A stretch of DNA of 64,000 nucleotides from Mesotoga sp. BH458_6_3_2_1 (GCF_003664995.1 NZ_JFHL01000017.1:21113-85112), one strand, 5' to 3'. Counted from the first letter of the stretch, positions 50,732-60,217 are shown. Numbers and translations are program-made. Notes: generated from the sequence alone by a model not told the origin.

Positions 50732-52599
50732 CGAAAATCACACCCGGCACTTATTTCAACTGTGGCATCGTCGACTATTTCGGCCGTAATTTTGTTCAGC
50801 TCATCAAAATCGTTGTTATCAACGGCTGCCCTAAGGCGACTGGCTATCGTAAGTAAGGTCTTTTCATCCATTGCTTCCTTTGTCTTTAGGCGAAAAATCT
50901 TCGGATGCTTCGTCTGAATGAATTCCTCGTTTGAGAGGACAAGTTCCTCGAATAATTTCTCGCCCGGTCGAACTCCTGTGTACTTTATTTCTATTTCTTG
51001 CTGCGGTACGTATCCCGCCAGTGTGATCATCTCGTTTGCAAGGGAAGAGATCTTGACGGGTTCTCCCATATCTAGCACGAAGACATCTCCACCTCCTGAG
51101 TAAGCTCCTGCCTGAAGCACAAGAGATACGGCTTCTGGGATAGTCATGAAATACCTAGTCATTCTGGGATCAGTCACTGTAACGGGACCGCCCGACTGAA
51201 TTTGCTTCTTGAAAAGAGGGATCACACTCCCGCGGCTCCCCAATACATTTCCGAATCTCACTATACCGAATTTTGTTTTGCTCCTTGATGAGATCGATCT
51301 GACGAACTCTTCTGCGATTCTTTTCGAAACACCCATAACCGAACTTGGCTTCACTGCCTTATCTGTTGAGATAATGACCACAGTCTCAACGCCAAATTCG
51401 CTTGCCAAGCCTGCAATGTTGTAAGTACCAAGTGAATTCACTCGGAATGCCTCGGTCGGATTTTCCTCCATCAGAGGTACATGTTTGTGAGCGGCGGCGT
51501 GGAAGACGACTTCGGGTTTAACCGCCTCAAAGATATACCTCATTCTTGATGAATCGGCGACATCGCAGATCAGTTGGCATAGGTTGAGATCAGGGAACAT
51601 TGTGCCTATCTCCTGCCTTATCTCATAGATACTGTTCTCTCCCTTTCCAGCTAGTAGGAGTCTCCTGGGTTCGAGAGGGGCTATCTGACGACACAGTTCG
51701 CTACCAATGCTTCCTCCGGCGCCGGTTATTAGCACGTTTCTGCCAATTATATAGTCCTTGAGCGACCCCAAATCTATTTGAACACTCTCCCTTCCAAGGA
51801 GGTCTTCAATGTTTATCTCTCTCAAATATCCCAGTTTGGCCTTGCCGTCCATTATCTCTGTTATGCTTGGTAAAGTCTGGACTTTAACCTTTTCCACATC
51901 AATTCTTGAAAAGATTCTCCTCAGAGCGGCGGCATCGGCGGAGGGGATCGCGATAATTACCTTTCCAACTCCCATCTTGTCAACCAAATTCATGATTTCA
52001 CTTGTATTGCCTAGCACGGGAATTCCACGAATTCTCTTTCGAAGCTTTCGAGGTGAGTCGTCTATGAACCCAACAACAAATCCATGTCCTGGATGGCGGG
52101 ACAATTCTTCGGCTATAGAAGTTCCAGCGTCACCGGCCCCAACTATGAAGACTCTCTCTGCAGAAGAGACAATCTGATGGTTCCTGCTCAAGATACTCAG
52201 CCAGAGAATTCTTGACCATATTATGAGAAATACCGAGATGATGGCTGCCATGGTAGATACTGTGAAGGGCACTGTAAGAAACTTTACATTAAACAGATTT
52301 AGAAGTCTTCCCGCAGCAAATCCGACCGCATAACCAACTGCAACTGCCCTAAGTATAATGAAATAATCTCTGAAGTAACTGTAACTCCAGGCGATTCTGT
52401 ATACGCCATTTAGAATAAGAGAAGCGACAATAAAAATACTGAAATATATTCCATTACCGAAAAATTGAGGTTCATCCAGAGTGAAGATACCGTATCTGAA
52501 GTACATACCCAATATGTACGCAAAATATACTATCGCTGAATCGAGAATCAGAAGCATTAGGTTTCTTCTGAAGCTGGATAGTTCACCGAGTTTTATCAA
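50728..52599 (-). CDS. Membrane-bound nucleotide-sugar 4,6-dehydratase (FlaA1/PglF/CapD-like)
   Basis: The 623-residue protein has four N-terminal membrane helices (residues ~15-135). A first Rossmann-like domain follows (VFIVGAGDAGTSIAEELSR), then the catalytic extended-SDR domain with GAGGSIGSEL for NAD binding, HAAAHKHVP, and STDKAVKPSSVMGVSK. There the S-M-K arrangement replaces the usual Y-x-x-x-K, as in PglF/WbpM. It converts UDP-GlcNAc to UDP-2-acetamido-2,6-dideoxy-4-keto-hexose. TTG 52599 is used, since GAGGTG lies six bases upstream. First gene of the four-gene glycan operon. Confidence 0.93.
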   Translation of the reverse strand: MIKLGELSSFRRNLMLLILDSAIVYFAYILGMYFRYGIFTLDEPQFFGNGIYFSIFIVASLILNGVYRIAWSYSYFRDYFIILRAVAVGYAVGFAAGRLLNLFNVKFLTVPFTVSTMAAIISVFLIIWSRILWLSILSRNHQIVSSAERVFIVGAGDAGTSIAEELSRHPGHGFVVGFIDDSPRKLRKRIRGIPVLGNTSEIMNLVDKMGVGKVIIAIPSADAAALRRIFSRIDVEKVKVQTLPSITEIMDGKAKLGYLREINIEDLLGRESVQIDLGSLKDYIIGRNVLITGAGGSIGSELCRQIAPLEPRRLLLAGKGENSIYEIRQEIGTMFPDLNLCQLICDVADSSRMRYIFEAVKPEVVFHAAAHKHVPLMEENPTEAFRVNSLGTYNIAGLASEFGVETVVIISTDKAVKPSSVMGVSKRIAEEFVRSISSRSKTKFGIVRFGNVLGSRGSVIPLFKKQIQSGGPVTVTDPRMTRYFMTIPEAVSLVLQAGAYSGGGDVFVLDMGEPVKISSLANEMITLAGYVPQQEIEIKYTGVRPGEKLFEELVLSNEEFIQTKHPKIFRLKTKEAMDEKTLLTIASRLRAAVDNNDFDELNKITAEIVDDATVEISAGCDFR

Positions 52600-52689
52600 A
52601 CTCCTCACCTCATGGAGATTCTAGCACACAAGGGGCTATGTTAGAAGATTAGCAGCTTTCTGAGGCTGTCTTGAACCAGATTTTCAAAG

Positions 52690-53586
52690 TCAGTTCACAA
52701 TGAATCTATTATCTTGATTAGCGACACTGATAGCAACCTCGGCGGATTTCTCCTTATCCTTTATTTCAAGCATTATGTCGAAATCATAAGGACGACTCTT
52801 GATCAAAAAAGAGTTGAAATGGTCCAGATCGATAGCCTGAGCATGCCTCCCTTTTCGTGCCCCATTTTCTTGAGTGCTGTAGTCGACAATCGGTATGCCG
52901 TCTTCTTTAGACCATGTTGACCGTGGCAAATCGAGGGAATCAGCGAAATCTATTCCCCCATCAAGAATCGAATGATGGAAGACATCAAGAAGTATCGGGA
53001 TGTTTGTCGCATGATGAATTGACAGGCAGTCTGCAAGTGAATAAAGTCTCTCATCATTCTCTATTACCAGCCTATCATTTATTTCGCTTGATAGTCCCTT
53101 GTACTCATCAACGAATCTGCTGACAGCCGCTTCTTTCTCTCCGTATACTCCACCTACATGAATCTGGATTTTCGCACTTCTGTCAAGATTCATGAGATCC
53201 AAAATCTTGGCGTGATACTCAAGTTCTGCGATGCTGTTATCTACAACCTCCCGCTTAGGGGAATTGAGCAAGACGAATTGATCGGGATGCATCGACACTC
53301 TCATGTTGTATCTTCTTATCTTCTTCCCGACATTTTCAAAGTCACTCCTGAAGAATTTTACCCAATCGGTCTTGCAGATTGGATGGGAAGCGAACGGGAC
53401 CAAATTCGAGGTGATTCTGAAGAAGAGAATGTTTTTCGTTTTGTTGTAATCGATTATTTTCTCAAGACATGCAAGATTGGCCCCAACGGTTTCGATCAGT
53501 CTTCTTTCGCTGTAGGATGCTAATCTGAAGCTTCTTGCCGAGCTGCAGTCAAGAGTCGTGTTTATGCAAGGATATCCAATTTTCAT
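52690..53586 (-). CDS. uvsE: UV-damage endonuclease (UvdE/UvsE)
   Basis: The 298-residue TIM-barrel endonuclease starts at ATG 53586 after GAGGAGG. It begins MKIGYPCINTTLDC, the family signature. Metal-site residues are in RITSNLVPFASHP, SMHPDQFVLLNSP, IQIHVGG, LVIENDERLYS, and LLDVFHH. It nicks 5' of UV photoproducts and other lesions to start alternative excision repair. It is transcribed alone. Confidence 0.92.
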   Translation of the reverse strand: MKIGYPCINTTLDCSSARSFRLASYSERRLIETVGANLACLEKIIDYNKTKNILFFRITSNLVPFASHPICKTDWVKFFRSDFENVGKKIRRYNMRVSMHPDQFVLLNSPKREVVDNSIAELEYHAKILDLMNLDRSAKIQIHVGGVYGEKEAAVSRFVDEYKGLSSEINDRLVIENDERLYSLADCLSIHHATNIPILLDVFHHSILDGGIDFADSLDLPRSTWSKEDGIPIVDYSTQENGARKGRHAQAIDLDHFNSFLIKSRPYDFDIMLEIKDKEKSAEVAISVANQDNRFIVN

Positions 53587-53673
53587 ACGCAACCTCCTCA
53601 TACATGTATTTTATCCGAAGTCTTGGAGGAAGAATGTATAATTAGTTGGATATCGATTGAGAGGTGAGGCTCG

Positions 53674-54270
53674 TTGAGGGTTAAAAAGCAGCAATCTTTC
53701 CCAACTATAAGATTAGTCATTGTCGCCTTTTGTGGACTTTCGGTTTTCCTTCTTATTCTTTGCTTTTTTCAGTCTGGGAAGCTGAAGAGTCTTGAAACAA
53801 GAATAGCCAGCCTCGAAAGGCATCAAGCTGCGCTTGAGATGGAACTTAGCGCAGTTACCGGTGTCCAGAGAACGATGGAAGTAAATCTCTATTACTACAA
53901 CGAGCTTCTCGATAGACTTATGAATGGCGAAGTCCTTTGCGATACTGAAGCTGTTATACCTGTTGGTCGAACGATCCCTAATTCTCAGTCGCCCATTAAC
54001 GATGTCATTCGGTTGTTAATAAGAGGAGAATTGACAAAGGCCGAAGAAGATCTGGGATTCAGAACAGAATTCCCCGGGAGGGAGCTTCAGTTTCTAGGGG
54101 CCAGACTTGAAGACGGGGTTCTTTATCTGAAATTCTCTGACCCATCGGGGTTTACTTCGGGTGGGTCATGCAGAGTCAATCTCTTGCGAGCCCAGATAGA
54201 AAAAACCGCTCTTCAGTTTGAAATGGTTGAAAGCGTCGTGTTTGAACCAGAAGATATTTTCCAGCCGTAA
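53674..54270 (+). CDS. Membrane-anchored GerMN-domain protein
   Basis: The 198-residue protein starts at TTG 53674 after GAGAGGTGAGG. One membrane helix (residues ~12-34) is followed by a short coiled coil (KLKSLETRIASLERHQAALEMEL split around residue 50). A GerMN/sporulation-germination-like domain then follows: VNLYYYNE, VIPVGRTIP, INDVIRLLIRGELTKAEEDLG, TEFPGRELQFLGARLEDGVLYLKF. GerMN domains occur in many non-sporulating bacteria on the outer face of the membrane; their ligand is unclear. A TATAAT at 53637-53642 may belong to its promoter. Confidence 0.75.
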   Translation: MRVKKQQSFPTIRLVIVAFCGLSVFLLILCFFQSGKLKSLETRIASLERHQAALEMELSAVTGVQRTMEVNLYYYNELLDRLMNGEVLCDTEAVIPVGRTIPNSQSPINDVIRLLIRGELTKAEEDLGFRTEFPGRELQFLGARLEDGVLYLKFSDPSGFTSGGSCRVNLLRAQIEKTALQFEMVESVVFEPEDIFQP

Positions 54271-54325
54271 TCTTTGACTTGGTACCTTGAAAAGGCGGTT
54301 TACTTCATGGTAATGTTCAAGGCAA

Positions 54326-54354
54326 TTGACTTTAACAAATATTCGTGATATAAT
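54326..54354 (+). promoter_or_regulatory. Strong sigma-70 promoter firing into a hairpin
   Basis: TTGACT (54326-54331) and TATAAT (54349-54354) are 17 bases apart, near consensus. The expected start, about 54361, coincides with the first base before the hairpin at 54362, and no plus-strand gene follows. See the terminator entry. Confidence 0.65.
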
Positions 54355-54361
54355 GTAAACT

Positions 54362-54391
54362 AAGACGTCCGAAATGGATGTCTTCTTTTTT
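54362..54391 (+). terminator. Intrinsic terminator (hairpin plus T-run)
   Basis: AAGACGTCC (54362-54370) pairs with GGATGTCTT (54376-54384) with one G-T pair, followed by a seven-base T-run after one C. It could close the GerMN gene, which ends 92 bases upstream, or the very short RNA from the promoter immediately before it. Confidence 0.75.
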
Positions 54392-54416
54392 AGTCAAGCT
54401 TGCGCTTCTTGTGTGT

Positions 54417-55049
54417 TCAGAGAAAGATCAGGAGGATCGAGGCTGCACTTAGAATGCCCGCAATCCCAAGTCCGTACATTTCCCATTTAGCGAGTCCTGT
54501 CAAATAGTGAAATTCTCTAATTTCTCTAATCCATTTTGGAATAGAAGCTATTTGAGAAGCAGTGAACTTCTCTTTCAAACCGAAAGTAATCCAGACTCTT
54601 CCTGGATCTGTTGCCTCGATCTCAATGGAATACAAACCATCTTTTGTAAGGGTCGAGTCATGTCTAACATAGAGATATGAGTGAGTGTCTCCAAAAAATT
54701 CGTACATTATCTCAGGTTCGATGCTCTCCAGCACGAAGCTTTCGTATGCATTTCTGTCGGGATCGTATACAGTAAGCTCAGGTCGAAAATCCTTCGTACT
54801 TTCCATACCCTCATTTTCCTTTGGAACTCCGAAAAGCATATGAAATTGCATCCCGATTGAGCCTTCAAACGTGATCACAATTCTTTCTCCTTCTGAGAGA
54901 ATGTAGTAAAAGATCTGAGATAGATCTATGTCTCTTACAAGGTATGCACCATTCACAAAGTCGTCCGGCCCTAGAAATGTTGGGATGTGAGCGAACGTCG
55001 AAACCGCAAAGATTATTATCATAGAGAAGAAGATAACCGTCTTTTGCAT
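54417..55049 (-). CDS. Secreted, C-terminally membrane-anchored protein of unknown function
   Basis: The 210-residue protein has a signal peptide (MQKTVIFFSMIIIFAVSTFA). It has a beta-rich central region with DIDLSQIFYYILSEGERIVITFEG and GLYSIEIEATDPGRVWITFGL, and a C-terminal membrane helix (YGLGIAGILSAASILLIFL). The beta region may be a carbohydrate- or calcium-binding sandwich, but I do not recognise the family. ATG 55049 is eight bases after AGGAGG. It is transcribed alone. Confidence 0.65.
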   Translation of the reverse strand: MQKTVIFFSMIIIFAVSTFAHIPTFLGPDDFVNGAYLVRDIDLSQIFYYILSEGERIVITFEGSIGMQFHMLFGVPKENEGMESTKDFRPELTVYDPDRNAYESFVLESIEPEIMYEFFGDTHSYLYVRHDSTLTKDGLYSIEIEATDPGRVWITFGLKEKFTASQIASIPKWIREIREFHYLTGLAKWEMYGLGIAGILSAASILLIFL

Positions 55050-55336
55050 CAAAAGGCCTCCTAATTGGAATCAATATAAATTAGTTTATCAGTTAGATGG
55101 GTTTTTTTGATCTTTTGAAGATAGTAGAAATTGCACCGAAGTGAATCAACAAAAGAATTCCCGTAAACAGAGAAAAGACGCTTATCCTTCTGAATGGAAC
55201 TATATGAGAGTTCTTCCAAGAATCAAATCATTTTGGAATGTTCGCATCGATTTCTTCTGATCATGTTTATGTTGATGACTCACAAAGACTTAAGTAACAG
55301 GTGTCATTGTGTACGGCCATTCAGTTATTGGATCCG

Positions 55337-56680
55337 CTAGAGCACTCTCTCAAAGGAGAGTATCTCGAGAGAGTAATCTCTCTCGTACGATCTCATTGCT
55401 CTGGAATCCATTTCGATCTCTCCGACCTGATTGTCAAATGGATCGGATCTGTAGAATTTCTTCGCTGGTATCAACGGCGACATGAAAGCAGAATTTGAAA
55501 CCATTCTGAATGCGTCCAGGTTGCCAAAATAGAACTCCTTGTAGGCCGGAATGTCATTCCTGGAGCCCCCAAATGAGCAGTCCACAGGTATCCAGCCAAA
55601 GGGCTCTAGCCAGATTAGGGCCCAATCGTGAGGGCTTGCTCCCTTGGGAGTTGCAAACCATCCAGACTGCCATCTTGCCGGAATGCCCCTGATTCTGCAA
55701 AGCGTTATGAATAAGAGGGCTTTCACTCCACAGTCCCCTCTAAGGTTAATGGCGGCGAATTCAGAGAGGTTTGGATAAAGGGCATATTCACTCATGAAAG
55801 TATACTTGACGTTTTCGCATATCCAGTTGTAGAAACTCTTTGCTATGAAGTAGGCATTAGTCTCACCCTCGGCAATCTCCTTTGCCAGAGATTTCATTAG
55901 GGGCGAGAAGACAATATGTGGAGCCCTTTCGCCTAAATAGTTTTGAAATCTCTTGCCATCGGGTTCGGTACATTCATAGGGGTTAAGTGAAGATGAGATT
56001 TCAGAAATCTCGTATTCGAAATCGACACTGAACAATGTATCATGCTTTGAATCTGCTTCCATATACACGGTTCTTTGGGGATAGGTATCTGGTGACAAGA
56101 AACAGCTGTGACTTGTCTTAATAATTTTGGCAGAAGACACTTGATCACCAATTCTGGGCACAGGGAGCCAGCAGCGAAAGAGACTACCCTCAGAGCTTCG
56201 GACTGCGATTGACGACCTTGCATTGATTTTATACTTAGCGGGTCGTCTGTCGCTTATTAGCCTGTCTATCTCTCTGTGAAGAGAGGCTCTGGTTTCTTCC
56301 CTGTCAGTATCTTTCTTCTTCAGTCTGTTTTCAAATTCGGGCATTACAAAGAGAAGGTTTTTGTCGAATCTTCTTTCGAAACGTTCTTCGCCATCGAAGA
56401 CAATTGAGTCAAGCTTCTTCGCATCACTCAGGGAGTCAAACTCCTCTCTTGAGAAGTCTACGAAAATGTCTGAGAGAATATCAAAAGCCTTTTCTGATTT
56501 GTACGGGTAATTGTCTTTCAGCCTGAGGATTCTCTCTTTCTCCCACAAGAGTCTCTTTTCCACTAATGAGGGAAGATAATCTTCGAGTTGATGCTCAATC
56601 TCCTCTAAAGCGCCCTTGTAGTCTCCAATCGATTCGAAACAGCTAATCCTTTCCGGAAGTTGTGCTGCCAGAAATTCCAT
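55337..56680 (-). CDS. Transglutaminase-like domain protein
   Basis: The 447-residue protein starts at ATG 56680 after AGGAGGGG. The N-terminal ~190 residues are helical and charged. The transglutaminase core (about residues 260-390) has the catalytic Cys in NLRGDCGVKALLF, His in SPHDWALIWLEP, and Asp in IPVDCSFGG. It has no signal peptide, so it is probably cytoplasmic and may act as a protease or amidase rather than a cross-linker, as is usual for bacterial members. A short N-terminal extension in the longer frame (to 56707) lacks a binding site. Confidence 0.82.
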   Translation of the reverse strand: MEFLAAQLPERISCFESIGDYKGALEEIEHQLEDYLPSLVEKRLLWEKERILRLKDNYPYKSEKAFDILSDIFVDFSREEFDSLSDAKKLDSIVFDGEERFERRFDKNLLFVMPEFENRLKKKDTDREETRASLHREIDRLISDRRPAKYKINARSSIAVRSSEGSLFRCWLPVPRIGDQVSSAKIIKTSHSCFLSPDTYPQRTVYMEADSKHDTLFSVDFEYEISEISSSLNPYECTEPDGKRFQNYLGERAPHIVFSPLMKSLAKEIAEGETNAYFIAKSFYNWICENVKYTFMSEYALYPNLSEFAAINLRGDCGVKALLFITLCRIRGIPARWQSGWFATPKGASPHDWALIWLEPFGWIPVDCSFGGSRNDIPAYKEFYFGNLDAFRMVSNSAFMSPLIPAKKFYRSDPFDNQVGEIEMDSRAMRSYERDYSLEILSFERVL

Positions 56681-56745
56681 CTCTACCCCTCCTATGCAAA
56701 ATTCCAATTTGACTTAAGTTGATTATAACAGCAGGAGAGAATCGG

Positions 56746-56774
56746 AAAAAAGGCGGCCTCTTCTTCGAGGCCGC
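56746..56774 (-). terminator. Orphan minus-strand terminator
   Basis: On the minus strand GCGGCCTC (plus 56774-56767) and GAGGCCGC (plus 56760-56753) form a perfect 8-bp GC-rich stem with a six-base loop, followed by a T-run (plus-strand A-run at 56746-56752). No recognised minus-strand gene lies upstream of it before the divergent bcp gene. Confidence 0.8.
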
Positions 56775-57128
56775 TATTCTTTTGAGATATAAGGGGTGGA
56801 ATTTTCTCCACTGAATAGTACAAAGCAAATCTATGCCAAAATGACCCGATGTATCTTCCTTCCTTTAGAGCATTTCTGTACAATCCTTGTTGTAAGCTTC
56901 ACTGAATTTCCAATGTCGAATTTGATTCATTATCCTTTCCCGTACCCGGAAACAGGACCGCAAAAAAAAGCATAACAGTCTAACGAACAATTATGAGTAG
57001 GAAATGAAGGAGAATCATAAACTAAGAAACATGAACTCTTTGCCATATAATCTGAGTTATGGTGATCGTTTCTTGTTGTCAATCGTGCGAAGTGTTGATC
57101 AATAATTTCTTAGTATTCAGGAGGTGTA
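56775..57128 (-). ncRNA. Candidate small RNA or decayed gene ending at the orphan terminator
   Basis: The 350-base region has no supported plus-strand gene, but a perfect intrinsic terminator faces it on the minus strand. Just before that terminator the RNA could also fold a hairpin GTGGA/TCCAC (plus 56796-56812). A 63-codon minus frame runs through the terminator and lacks a good ribosome binding site. A small RNA of roughly 100-300 bases is therefore possible; the boundaries are not determined. Confidence 0.35.
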
Positions 57129-57131
57129 ATG

Positions 57132-57602
57132 ATGGCTGAAATTCTTTTAAACAAGACTGTTCCGGATTTTTCGTTGCTCGACCAAAATGGGAAAGAAGTG
57201 TCTTTATCAAAGTTTTCAGGTAAACGGATTGTGCTGTATTTCTATCCCAAGGATAATACATCAGGGTGTACTCTAGAAGCAGAAAGTTTTAGGGATCTAA
57301 AGAACGAATTTGCGGACAAGAACACAGTTATAATTGGAGTTAGCAAAGATACTCAGAAATCGCATGCAGGCTTCTCACTCAAGCTTGATCTTGACTTTTC
57401 TATTCTGAGCGATAAAGACGGAGAGATTCATCAGATGTTCGATGTGATTAAGCCGAAGAAGATGTATGGCCGCGAGTACTTGGGAACTGAGAGATCCACA
57501 TTTATAATTGATGAGAACGGAGTTTTAGTCAAAGAGTACAGAGGTGTCAAAGTGAAAGGCCATGCAGAAGAAGTCCTAGAATTCATAAGCAATCTGAAGT
57601 GA
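57132..57602 (+). CDS. bcp: Thiol peroxidase Bcp (one-Cys peroxiredoxin)
   Basis: The 156-residue protein has the Bcp/PrxQ active site YPKDNTSGCTLEAESF with peroxidatic Cys46. The resolving Cys, which usually lies five residues later, is absent (Glu-Ser instead), so it must use an external thiol. The RSTFIIDENG and GHAEEVLEFI segments are typical. ATG 57132 gives a seven-base spacing from AGGAGG; the adjacent ATG 57129 is possible. It detoxifies peroxides in the cytoplasm. Confidence 0.93.
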   Translation: MAEILLNKTVPDFSLLDQNGKEVSLSKFSGKRIVLYFYPKDNTSGCTLEAESFRDLKNEFADKNTVIIGVSKDTQKSHAGFSLKLDLDFSILSDKDGEIHQMFDVIKPKKMYGREYLGTERSTFIIDENGVLVKEYRGVKVKGHAEEVLEFISNLK

Positions 57603-57603
57603 T

Positions 57604-58464
57604 TTAGAGGGCAAACTTATAGCACACTTTTGTCCACGCTTTCTCAAATCCCTCTTCAATATAGAGGGAAAGGGCTTTTTCATTCTCTGCGTTTACTGAA
57701 AGGACACTTTCGAGGCCCAAGTCAAGAGAAAGAAGTAATGCCTTTCTTAACAAGAGTCTTCCATAACCCTGCCCCTGATAATTAGGTAATACAGCCAAAG
57801 GGCCTATCTCCAGAAGTCCATCTTCATTTACCTCCGAGAAGAATAGACCAATTGGCTCGTCAACTTTTATCAGGAGCTGTATGCCAGAGCTCGGGACATT
57901 ACTTCTCAAGAGAAATCTTCTCAACCATTCTTGATCGATATCTAGATGACCGGCAATTTCAGCGAAAGCCAAGTTGATAATATTGCAGTAGATTTCTCCG
58001 TGAGTCTCAGGATCGAAATCTACGAAATGGATTTCATTGGGAATTTCTAAAGAAACACTGTGTAGCCTTCTCTTTAAGATAAAAGAGTATCTTTCCAAAG
58101 AGAAACCGATTTCCTCTAGGATACTTTGAATGGGTTGCTCAGGCGAGACAAATAGATATACCTCATCGATTTCGGATATCATGCCTTTTATGGCATTTAG
58201 CAGAGATCTGTAGGCTTCCGCTTGTGAAGTCACCGAATGAAAGATCATGAATCTTCCCTTTCTAGCCTTTCTGTAGTGATCTTCAAGAATTAGTGAAGCT
58301 GCTCCAATCATTTTCCCTTCTTCATTTAAGAGTGCTACAGAAGGATGTCTTTCATCTGCAACGAAGTCGTCGGAAGGAAGGTATGAGTCGTCGTGTTCTG
58401 GTCCCACACGACGACTGTATTCTATGAAACTTTTCAGGATTGAGTCTTCTACCTTCTTTATCAT
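57604..58464 (-). CDS. GNAT-family N-acetyltransferase (two-domain)
   Basis: The 286-residue protein has two GNAT-like halves. The second (residues ~140-286) carries the acetyl-CoA loop LAVLPNYQGQGYGRLLLRKAL (motif A, Q-x-x-G-x-G) and a later LSVNAENEKALSLYIEEGFE segment. The first half (SVALLNEEGKMIGAASLIL) is degenerate. The acetylated substrate is unknown. It converges on bcp with one base between the stop codons. Confidence 0.85.
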   Translation of the reverse strand: MIKKVEDSILKSFIEYSRRVGPEHDDSYLPSDDFVADERHPSVALLNEEGKMIGAASLILEDHYRKARKGRFMIFHSVTSQAEAYRSLLNAIKGMISEIDEVYLFVSPEQPIQSILEEIGFSLERYSFILKRRLHSVSLEIPNEIHFVDFDPETHGEIYCNIINLAFAEIAGHLDIDQEWLRRFLLRSNVPSSGIQLLIKVDEPIGLFFSEVNEDGLLEIGPLAVLPNYQGQGYGRLLLRKALLLSLDLGLESVLSVNAENEKALSLYIEEGFEKAWTKVCYKFAL

Positions 58465-58587
58465 GCGACACCACCTTCATTCAAGTGTACAACGCATATT
58501 CTATCTCAGATCCGGCGTTAATGGAATCAGGAACTGTCGTGATAAAATTATCGGGGTTATTCTTTTGAATGAATTACGGGGGTAGAC

Positions 58588-59754
58588 ATGGAGTTCAGAA
58601 GATTCAACGATTATCGGGAAATGATTGAAATGGTTGTTCTTGCTTTTTCTTTCGAGAAGAAGAATCAGGGGACATTGGAGGAGTATCTGAAGAGTCTGGA
58701 GAGTCAGGGGAAGAGATTCTACGGAATCTACGACGGAGAGACAATAGTAGCAGGATGCATCGTCTTTCCTTACAAAATGAGACTTAGACAGAGTTTCGTT
58801 CCAATGGCCGGTATCGCAATGGTGTGTTCAAGACAGGATTACCGGGGAAAGGGAGGAATTAGGCAGCTCTTCACGGAATTATTGCTAGAGCTCAGAAAGG
58901 ATTTCAAAGTATCGGTCCTTTATCCGTTTTCGAGAGACTTTTATCGAAAGTATGGTTGGGAGGTATTCGATCGCTGGCAGTACGTCAAGTTTTCTCCTGG
59001 ATCATTGACTGAACACGAATCGACAGGAATAGATGCTTCTGACATGGCATTTCCGGATTTCGATTCCATCAGTTTCTACAAGGAATATGCTCGGACCCAC
59101 TTCAACTGCACGCTCCGATCAGAAGTCGACTGGAAGGAGAGACTGTCGCCGGTTTGGCCAGATCAGGTTGACAAGCGTATCGTCAAGTTCTCGAAAGATG
59201 AGAAGGTTGTAGGCATTCTTGACTATACACTTGGTTTCAATCAGAAGGAAGACACGTCCTTCCACTCGATATTCACATTTGCTTCGCAAAATGAAGAAGC
59301 AAGGAATGCAATGTTCACATATCTGAGAAGGCTTTCTCACCAGGTGAAAGAGGTTAGGATGTGGCTCCCTCAGCATTTCGAGATTTGGCCTTATATAAAT
59401 GAGAGTCCTCAGGAGCATCACCTAAGAGAGACCTCAATGATAAGAATTGTGGACCTAAAGAGACTTAACGGGCTTGAAATACTAAGTGAAGACGTAAGAA
59501 TTGACATGAAAATCGAGGATAGCCAGTGCTCGTGGAATGACGGCAATTACCGGCTCGAAATAAAGGACAACGCTCTCTCGATTTGCGAGGGCGGAACCCC
59601 ACAGATCGAGATAGGCATTGGCAGTCTGTCAACTGTGATTTCTGGGAGAGAATCACTGTCTAGAATGGTTGAGCTGGGGCGGGCAAAGGCCCTTGCAGGA
59701 TACGTCGGAGAAAACATAAGGAAATCGGAAGTGTTCTTCAACGAGACGTTTTGA
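58588..59754 (+). CDS. Eis-like GNAT N-acetyltransferase
   Basis: The 388-residue protein has an N-terminal GNAT domain with MAGIAMVCSRQDYRGKGGIRQL as the acetyl-CoA loop (split around residue 80) and LYPFSRDFYRKYGWE. A second GNAT half and a C-terminal SCP2-like domain (residues ~300-388) follow, as in the Eis family of multi-site amine acetyltransferases. An extended -10 (TGATAAAAT, 58540-58548) precedes it. The ATG is preceded by GGGGG. The substrate is unknown; family members acetylate aminoglycosides, lysines or polyamines. Confidence 0.85.
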   Translation: MEFRRFNDYREMIEMVVLAFSFEKKNQGTLEEYLKSLESQGKRFYGIYDGETIVAGCIVFPYKMRLRQSFVPMAGIAMVCSRQDYRGKGGIRQLFTELLLELRKDFKVSVLYPFSRDFYRKYGWEVFDRWQYVKFSPGSLTEHESTGIDASDMAFPDFDSISFYKEYARTHFNCTLRSEVDWKERLSPVWPDQVDKRIVKFSKDEKVVGILDYTLGFNQKEDTSFHSIFTFASQNEEARNAMFTYLRRLSHQVKEVRMWLPQHFEIWPYINESPQEHHLRETSMIRIVDLKRLNGLEILSEDVRIDMKIEDSQCSWNDGNYRLEIKDNALSICEGGTPQIEIGIGSLSTVISGRESLSRMVELGRAKALAGYVGENIRKSEVFFNETF

Positions 59755-60217
59755 CAACCATTATCGGAGAAGTGAGTGTCTCAACCCAATTAGATCGCTG
59801 TCTCTTTTGCCCGTCGACCTGCTTTAAAACTTTAGAGGAGCTGTGTTTTAGATTGCATGATGTAATGAAGATACCTGCAAAATCCCGCTGAAATAGTACA
59901 TTCTCCTTAGAACAGTGGAGAACAGCTTTACCAACTCTCATAATTGGGCAAGAATTACCTTCTAGAAAAGATAGGATTGTTCGATTTCTAGACTAGGACG
60001 CGATTTCAGAGACAAGTCCATCATTCGCTAAATTGAGGGCGGTGGAATTTGCAGCTCAATTGCGATGTAGTTCAGATTATTGTGTAGGCATGTGATGAAA
60101 TCATTGAGTGGATCCTGTCGATGCTGTTCGCATATCGGTCATTATTAAAGGCCAGGCAAAAGAAGAAGTGTATAATTATCATGTTAGGAGTAACGGTAAT
60201 TCGAGGTGGTGATTTTG
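59755..60217. other. Intergenic region between Eis-like and small membrane protein genes
   Basis: No coding frame with a ribosome binding site was found. A TATAAT at 60171-60176 is a candidate -10 for the next gene, without a clear -35. Confidence 0.4.

Noticed and set aside
56692..56883. 63-codon minus-strand frame across the orphan terminator
   Set aside because: It reads through a perfect intrinsic terminator and has no good ribosome binding site.
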